Source: an archaeon
GTDB lineage: Archaea > Micrarchaeota > Micrarchaeia > Anstonellales > Bilamarchaeaceae
Assembly (NCBI GenBank): GCA_020052325.1
Contig: JAGVPF010000138.1
Span: 1 to 7,030, forward strand
DNA: 7,030 nucleotides
Direction: 5' to 3'
Of the stretch, positions 5,358-7,030 are shown piece by piece (positions within the stretch are counted from its first letter, which is position 1; each line of letters starts with the position of its first letter). The notes below the pieces were generated by a model, which was not told the DNA's origin, did no database searches, and saw nothing but the letters and a program-made list of their open reading frames with translations. Position numbers and translations under genes: made by a program.

Positions 5358-6587
5358 CTATTTGCCTGGCAAAAGACCTCGGAGGACCGCAAGCAGCTGA
5401 GGCCGTTTCGCCACGACTTTAAGCGCTGCGGGGGCGAAGTTGTTCATCATCACATCGTTCAAATCCTTCTCTGTGAGCGTGTTGAATATGTGGTTGAGGT
5501 CGTCGTCCGACACCTTCTCAATCACTTTCCGGAGCTTCATCCTGTTCTCTAAAGTGGGCCCGGTGACGCTTCGCCACCTTTTCTCGTATTCGAAGAGCGT
5601 GTCCCTGGAGAAATCCTTCTTCGCATGCGCCTTCACCGCAGTGTCGGCTGCGAGGAGGCCGGCTTCCATCGCAAGCCCGATGCCCCCGCCATGAATCGGG
5701 TCGACCTGCTTTGCGGCCGTCCCTATGACCATGCAGTTGTCCTTCACGAACTCGCGAATCGGGAGGCCGACGGATATCACCCCGCCGAAATCGAGGAGGG
5801 TGCTCGCGCCTTTGAGCTTATCGTTACCCTTCACAAACGTATCGAGCAGAGTCTTCGGGTCCGCGCCCGTGACCCCGCCCAGCTTCGAGCCGTTCTCCGC
5901 CAGCCCGCCGATGCCTATCCCCACGTTCGCCTTCCTGTCCGATTTCGGGAATATCCAGGCATAGCCCCTCGGGGCGATCTTGTTGCCGAAATATATCTCG
6001 AGCAGGTTCTCGTGCTCGTACGGCTTCATCTCATACTCATAGCATGTGTCGACATCGTATAAGGAATGGACCGTCTTGAAACCCATCTCGCGGGCCATCA
6101 TGGATTCCATCCCTTCGGCCGAAACGATGAGCGGCGCGCTGATATCGTACGGCTCGCGGCCTCCGTGCGAGACTTTGACGCCCTGGGGCCGGCCTTTCCC
6201 GTCCCGGACGATTCCCACGGCGCGCGTGTACGAGCTGATTTTAGCGCCCTTGTCCACCGCGAGCTCGCAAAGCCACTTGTCGAAAACCTTGCGTTCTAAC
6301 ACCCAGCCGCTCGTCTGGCTTCCCTTCCACACAATGGATTTGCCGTTCGGTGCGATGACCTTGGCCCCGACAATCTCTGTCGAGTAGCACGAGCGGGGCA
6401 GGTCCAGCCCCTGCCGAATTATCTCGGCCTGCCCGAGCCCCTCGCCGCACCGGACCGGGACGCCGAGCTCTTTGCGCTTGTCGATTACGAGCACATCCAG
6501 CCCGTTGCCGGCCGCGGCTCTTGCAAACGACGAGCCTGCCGGCCCCCCGCCAATCACTATGACGTCATGGTCGAATTTGGATGCCAT
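5358..6587 (-). CDS. Geranylgeranyl reductase family FAD protein (digeranylgeranylglycerophospholipid reductase)
   Basis: This 409-residue flavoprotein saturates the double bonds of geranylgeranyl chains in archaeal ether lipids, acting at the membrane surface. The FAD-binding Rossmann loop IVIGGGPAGSS is at 10-20, with Asp36 at the end of the second strand. PVRCGEGL (44-51) is the characteristic cysteine loop. GYAWIFPK (208-215) is the family YxWxFPK signature that contacts the lipid or flavin, and VDPIHGGGIGLAMEAG (295-310) is the second FAD segment. Two departures stand out: the usual GDAA is GTAA (Thr290), and the usual ADG is AEG (Glu158). The start ATG at 6587 has TGAGG eight bases upstream, overlapping the ferredoxin stop. 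Length is normal for the family. The adjacent ferredoxin is the probable electron donor, as shown for the Methanosarcina acetivorans reductase and its neighbouring ferredoxin. A reductase acting on other polyprenyl substrates cannot be excluded. Confidence 0.92.
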   Translation of the reverse strand: MASKFDHDVIVIGGGPAGSSFARAAAGNGLDVLVIDKRKELGVPVRCGEGLGQAEIIRQGLDLPRSCYSTEIVGAKVIAPNGKSIVWKGSQTSGWVLERKVFDKWLCELAVDKGAKISSYTRAVGIVRDGKGRPQGVKVSHGGREPYDISAPLIVSAEGMESMMAREMGFKTVHSLYDVDTCYEYEMKPYEHENLLEIYFGNKIAPRGYAWIFPKSDRKANVGIGIGGLAENGSKLGGVTGADPKTLLDTFVKGNDKLKGASTLLDFGGVISVGLPIREFVKDNCMVIGTAAKQVDPIHGGGIGLAMEAGLLAADTAVKAHAKKDFSRDTLFEYEKRWRSVTGPTLENRMKLRKVIEKVSDDDLNHIFNTLTEKDLNDVMMNNFAPAALKVVAKRPQLLAVLRGLLPGK

Positions 6588-6595
6588 TTTCCATG

Positions 6596-6600
6596 CCTCA
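6596..6600 (-). promoter_or_regulatory. Shine-Dalgarno site of the reductase, overlapping the ferredoxin stop codon
   Basis: TGAGG on the minus strand contains the ferredoxin stop TGA and ends eight bases before the reductase ATG at 6587. This supports the start and implies translational coupling of ferredoxin and reductase. Confidence 0.6.
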
Positions 6601-6810
6601 TTTCGCCCCTTCGGGGAGGTCTTTCCAGTCCTTGATGCCCTTGTACATGCAGATGACGTTAGCCGGGCAGACCTTGACGCAAATCCCGCAGTCTATGCAT
6701 TTTTCCGGGTAGGTCTTCATCCTCGTGCCTACGGCTTCTATCGCATTTGCCGGGCAGACAGATGAGCAGCCCACGCAGAATATGCATCCGTCATGCTTGA
6801 TTGTAATCAT
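6598..6810 (-). CDS. Small 2x[4Fe-4S] ferredoxin
   Basis: A 70-residue bacterial-type ferredoxin that carries low-potential electrons in the cytosol. It has two complete cluster motifs: CIFCVGCSSVCP with Cys9, 12, 15 and 19, and CIDCGICVKVCP with Cys38, 41, 44 and 48, both CxxCxxCxxxCP. In this fold the last Cys of each motif ligates the other cluster. A short tail after the second motif (MYKGIKDWKDLPEGAK) is acidic/basic and may be a docking segment. The gene starts at an ATG 14 bases after the DJ-1-family stop and ends 10 bases before the reductase start, so the three are almost certainly one transcript. The likely partner is the reductase, which needs four electrons per two double bonds reduced and is known to accept them from a neighbouring ferredoxin in Methanosarcina. 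Which oxidoreductase reduces the ferredoxin is not visible here. Confidence 0.94.
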   Translation of the reverse strand: MITIKHDGCIFCVGCSSVCPANAIEAVGTRMKTYPEKCIDCGICVKVCPANVICMYKGIKDWKDLPEGAK

Positions 6811-6824
6811 GGGTTTCCAACCGC

Positions 6825-7030
6825 CTATGTCTTCCTGCCAAGATGCTCGGCAAGGGCGGCCCCGAACTTCCCCGCGCTCTGGGGCCCGTCGGCGGTGATG
6901 ACATTCCCGTCAATCACAACCGGCTCGGCCCGATAATACGCCGCGGTCTCGCGGAGCAGGCTGATTGCCTTGCGGTCCGGGAATACGGTCGCATTCTTGC
7001 CCGCGAGCACGCCAGCCTTTGCCAGTGCCA
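6825..7030 (-). CDS. DJ-1/PfpI family protein (C-terminal 67 residues, N-terminus beyond right edge)
   Basis: The visible end matches the DJ-1/PfpI superfamily, whose members include proteases, chaperones and glyoxalase/deglycase-like enzymes. The fragment starts ALAKAGVLAGKNATVFPD, the helix and strand that normally follow the nucleophile-elbow Cys (usual pattern: Cys-x-A-P then L/A-x-x-G-hL-x-G-x-x-A-T). It continues through EPVVIDGNVITADGPQSA, the family's EPVVVDGNIITA-like strand pair, and ends in AEHLGRKT. Since the elbow lies just off the right edge, the catalytic Cys cannot be checked and the subgroup cannot be assigned. It is the first visible gene of the ferredoxin-reductase cluster, 14 bases upstream of ferredoxin. 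The family is often linked to carbonyl or oxidative stress, but no specific job in lipid saturation is established. Confidence 0.85.
   Translation of the reverse strand, partial: ALAKAGVLAGKNATVFPDRKAISLLRETAAYYRAEPVVIDGNVITADGPQSAGKFGAALAEHLGRKT

Noticed and set aside
4943..5392. A 149-codon minus-strand frame opposite the second orphan gene, overlapping the reductase end
   Set aside because: It would overlap the end of the reductase gene, has no ribosome site, and its composition looks like the complement of a GC-rich coding frame. The plus-strand frame is longer and better composed, though neither has a known family.
1..7030. CRISPR repeats, tRNA genes, IS ends, tandem repeats
   Set aside because: No regularly spaced repeats, no cloverleaf-type sequence with CCA-end context, no transposase or paired terminal repeats were seen on either strand by eye. 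A short or degenerate element could be missed without a search.

Overview
The window reads as a gene-dense stretch of a GC-rich archaeal chromosome. Three things point to an archaeon: the start of an archaeal-type HMG-CoA synthase (mevalonate pathway) at the left edge, a geranylgeranyl reductase of the archaeal ether-lipid type next to a small ferredoxin, and AT-rich TATA-like elements about 25-30 bases upstream of starts, as expected for archaeal, partly leaderless, transcription. The lineage cannot be fixed from sequence alone. A poorly sampled or uncultivated archaeon, possibly DPANN, is a guess. No rRNA, tRNA, CRISPR array, IS element, integrase or attachment site was seen, and no gene-free stretch exceeds about 140 bases.

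Layout, left to right. Minus strand: N-terminal part of HMG-CoA synthase (1-474, running off the left edge), preceded in reading order by an unrecognised membrane-anchored exported protein (531-1259). Further right, still on the minus strand, an NAD(P)-dependent sugar-epimerase/SDR-type enzyme (1342-2274) overlaps the end of a long two-domain ThyX-type thymidylate synthase (2264-3907). A 137-bp divergent promoter region (3908-4044) separates these from two plus-strand genes with no recognisable family: a likely exported or lipid-anchored protein (4045-4656) and a predicted soluble protein (4674-5333). These converge on a tight minus-strand cluster: a DJ-1/PfpI-family protein (right edge to 6825), a 2x[4Fe-4S] ferredoxin (6810-6598) and geranylgeranyl reductase (6587-5358).

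How the genes fit together. HMG-CoA synthase starts isoprenoid synthesis (acetoacetyl-CoA to HMG-CoA). Geranylgeranyl reductase saturates the isoprenoid chains of the membrane lipids at the end of that route, and the adjacent ferredoxin is its probable electron donor. ThyX makes dTMP, and its link to the epimerase is only translational overlap. The exported proteins may be surface factors of unknown role.

I did not find a clearly new multi-gene system. The points most worth a second look are the two-domain ThyX, whose signature motif is split between its halves, the reductase, whose two acidic FAD-site motifs are altered, and the orphan plus-strand gene pair.
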